This document shows, in pieces, positions 5,822-6,141 of a DNA stretch of 6,141 nt. Below the pieces are notes generated by a model that saw only the letters and a list, made by a program, of their open reading frames with translations, ran no database searches and was not told where the DNA came from. Source of the DNA: Thermoplasmatota archaeon (lineage in GTDB: Archaea; Thermoplasmatota; Penumbrarchaeia; Penumbrarchaeales; Penumbrarchaeaceae); NCBI GenBank assembly GCA_030591285.1, contig JAUVBH010000106.1, positions 1 to 6,141 of the forward strand, given 5' to 3'. Within the stretch, counting starts at the first letter, position 1. Each line of letters opens with the position of its first letter. A program made the position numbers and the translations under genes.

Positions 5822-6141
5822 ATGGATAAGGTGCTGGAAATTCACGTTCAGAACGTCGTATCTTCCTCCTCAGCGGGGGTTCCGCTCGACCTGCAGAAGA
5901 TCTCCATGGCACTAGACGATGCCGAGTATGTCCCGGAAAAGTTCCCCGGCCTCATATATAAGGTGAAGGACCCGAAAACGGCTCTTCTTCTTTTCTCAAG
6001 TGGAAAGCTTGTCTGCACCGGAGCAAAGAGTGTCGCAATGGCCGAGGAGGTAGTTAGTCGTGTTCTTACCATGATCAAGGAGATGGGGGTCGATGTTGAT
6101 ACCGCACCCAAGGTGATAGTGCAAAATATTGTTGCAACCAC
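5822..6141 (+). CDS. tbp: TATA-binding protein (TBP), 3' partial
   Basis: The frame opens with ATG at 5822 and runs off the right edge after 106 full codons. It encodes the general transcription factor that bends promoter DNA and recruits TFB and RNA polymerase. The first of the two pseudo-symmetric TBP repeats is complete. VQNVV (9-13) provides the Asn at the DNA-contact centre, LDLQKISMAL (22-31) forms the first helix, and EKFPGLIYKVKDPK (39-52) carries the first stirrup Phe (F41). LLLFSSGKLVCTGAKS (55-70) carries the second stirrup Phe (F58), and a long helix follows at about 71-89. The second repeat begins at VIVQNIVAT (98-106), again with the Asn. A serine run (14-17) stands where most archaeal TBPs have Ala-Ser/Thr. 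The gene appears to have its own promoter, separate from the cluster upstream. About 75-80 residues are missing on the right, judging from usual archaeal TBP length. Confidence 0.95.
   Translation, partial: MDKVLEIHVQNVVSSSSAGVPLDLQKISMALDDAEYVPEKFPGLIYKVKDPKTALLLFSSGKLVCTGAKSVAMAEEVVSRVLTMIKEMGVDVDTAPKVIVQNIVAT

Noticed and set aside
5848..6141. Minus-strand open frame opposite the TBP gene
   Set aside because: The + strand encodes unmistakable TBP motifs, and the antisense frame has no recognisable product.
1..6141. tRNA or rRNA genes, CRISPR repeats, insertion-sequence ends, attachment sites
   Set aside because: No cloverleaf-like segment, spaced direct repeats, terminal inverted repeats or transposase frame was seen, and noncoding space is limited to short gaps (longest 133 bases).

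Overview
The window looks like a stretch of a euryarchaeal chromosome, most plausibly Thermoplasmatota-like. The evidence is: (i) the right end carries the first part of a TATA-binding protein gene, which bacteria lack; (ii) GGTGAT/GGAGG-type ribosome binding sites fit the archaeal 16S 3' end; (iii) TATA-like boxes lie about 25-30 bases ahead of inferred transcript starts; (iv) there is a large repetitive extracytoplasmic protein with one C-terminal membrane anchor and a small C-terminal zinc-ribbon protein, both common in that phylum. The phylum assignment is inference. All six supported genes lie on the + strand.

Layout: (1) positions 1-2351 hold the 3' part of a gene for a big cell-surface protein made of NEW3/CARDB-like beta-sandwich modules, open at its 5' end; (2) a short promoter region leads into a 123-codon TTG-started zinc-ribbon protein (2426-2797); (3) 17 bases later comes a full-length DUF72/YecE-family protein (2815-3726); (4) a radical SAM enzyme of the AmmeMemoRadiSam type follows (3767-4780), apparently with its own leaderless promoter in the 40-base gap; (5) an ATGA overlap leads directly into a ThiI-like protein (4777-5688) that keeps the NFLD and THUMP tRNA-binding parts but has lost the SGGxDS PP-loop signature; (6) a 133-base intergenic region with three phased TATA-like boxes precedes the TATA-binding protein gene, which runs off the right edge.

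The four genes from 2426 to 5688 form a compact same-strand cluster. The most interesting part is the translationally coupled pair of a radical SAM enzyme and a catalytically degenerate ThiI/THUMP protein. A reasonable hypothesis is that the THUMP protein is no longer a sulfurtransferase but an RNA-binding adaptor, possibly presenting tRNA to a partner enzyme. The radical SAM enzyme's substrate is not established, so this pairing is a lead and not a conclusion. No RNA genes, mobile elements, CRISPR arrays or long repeats were seen.
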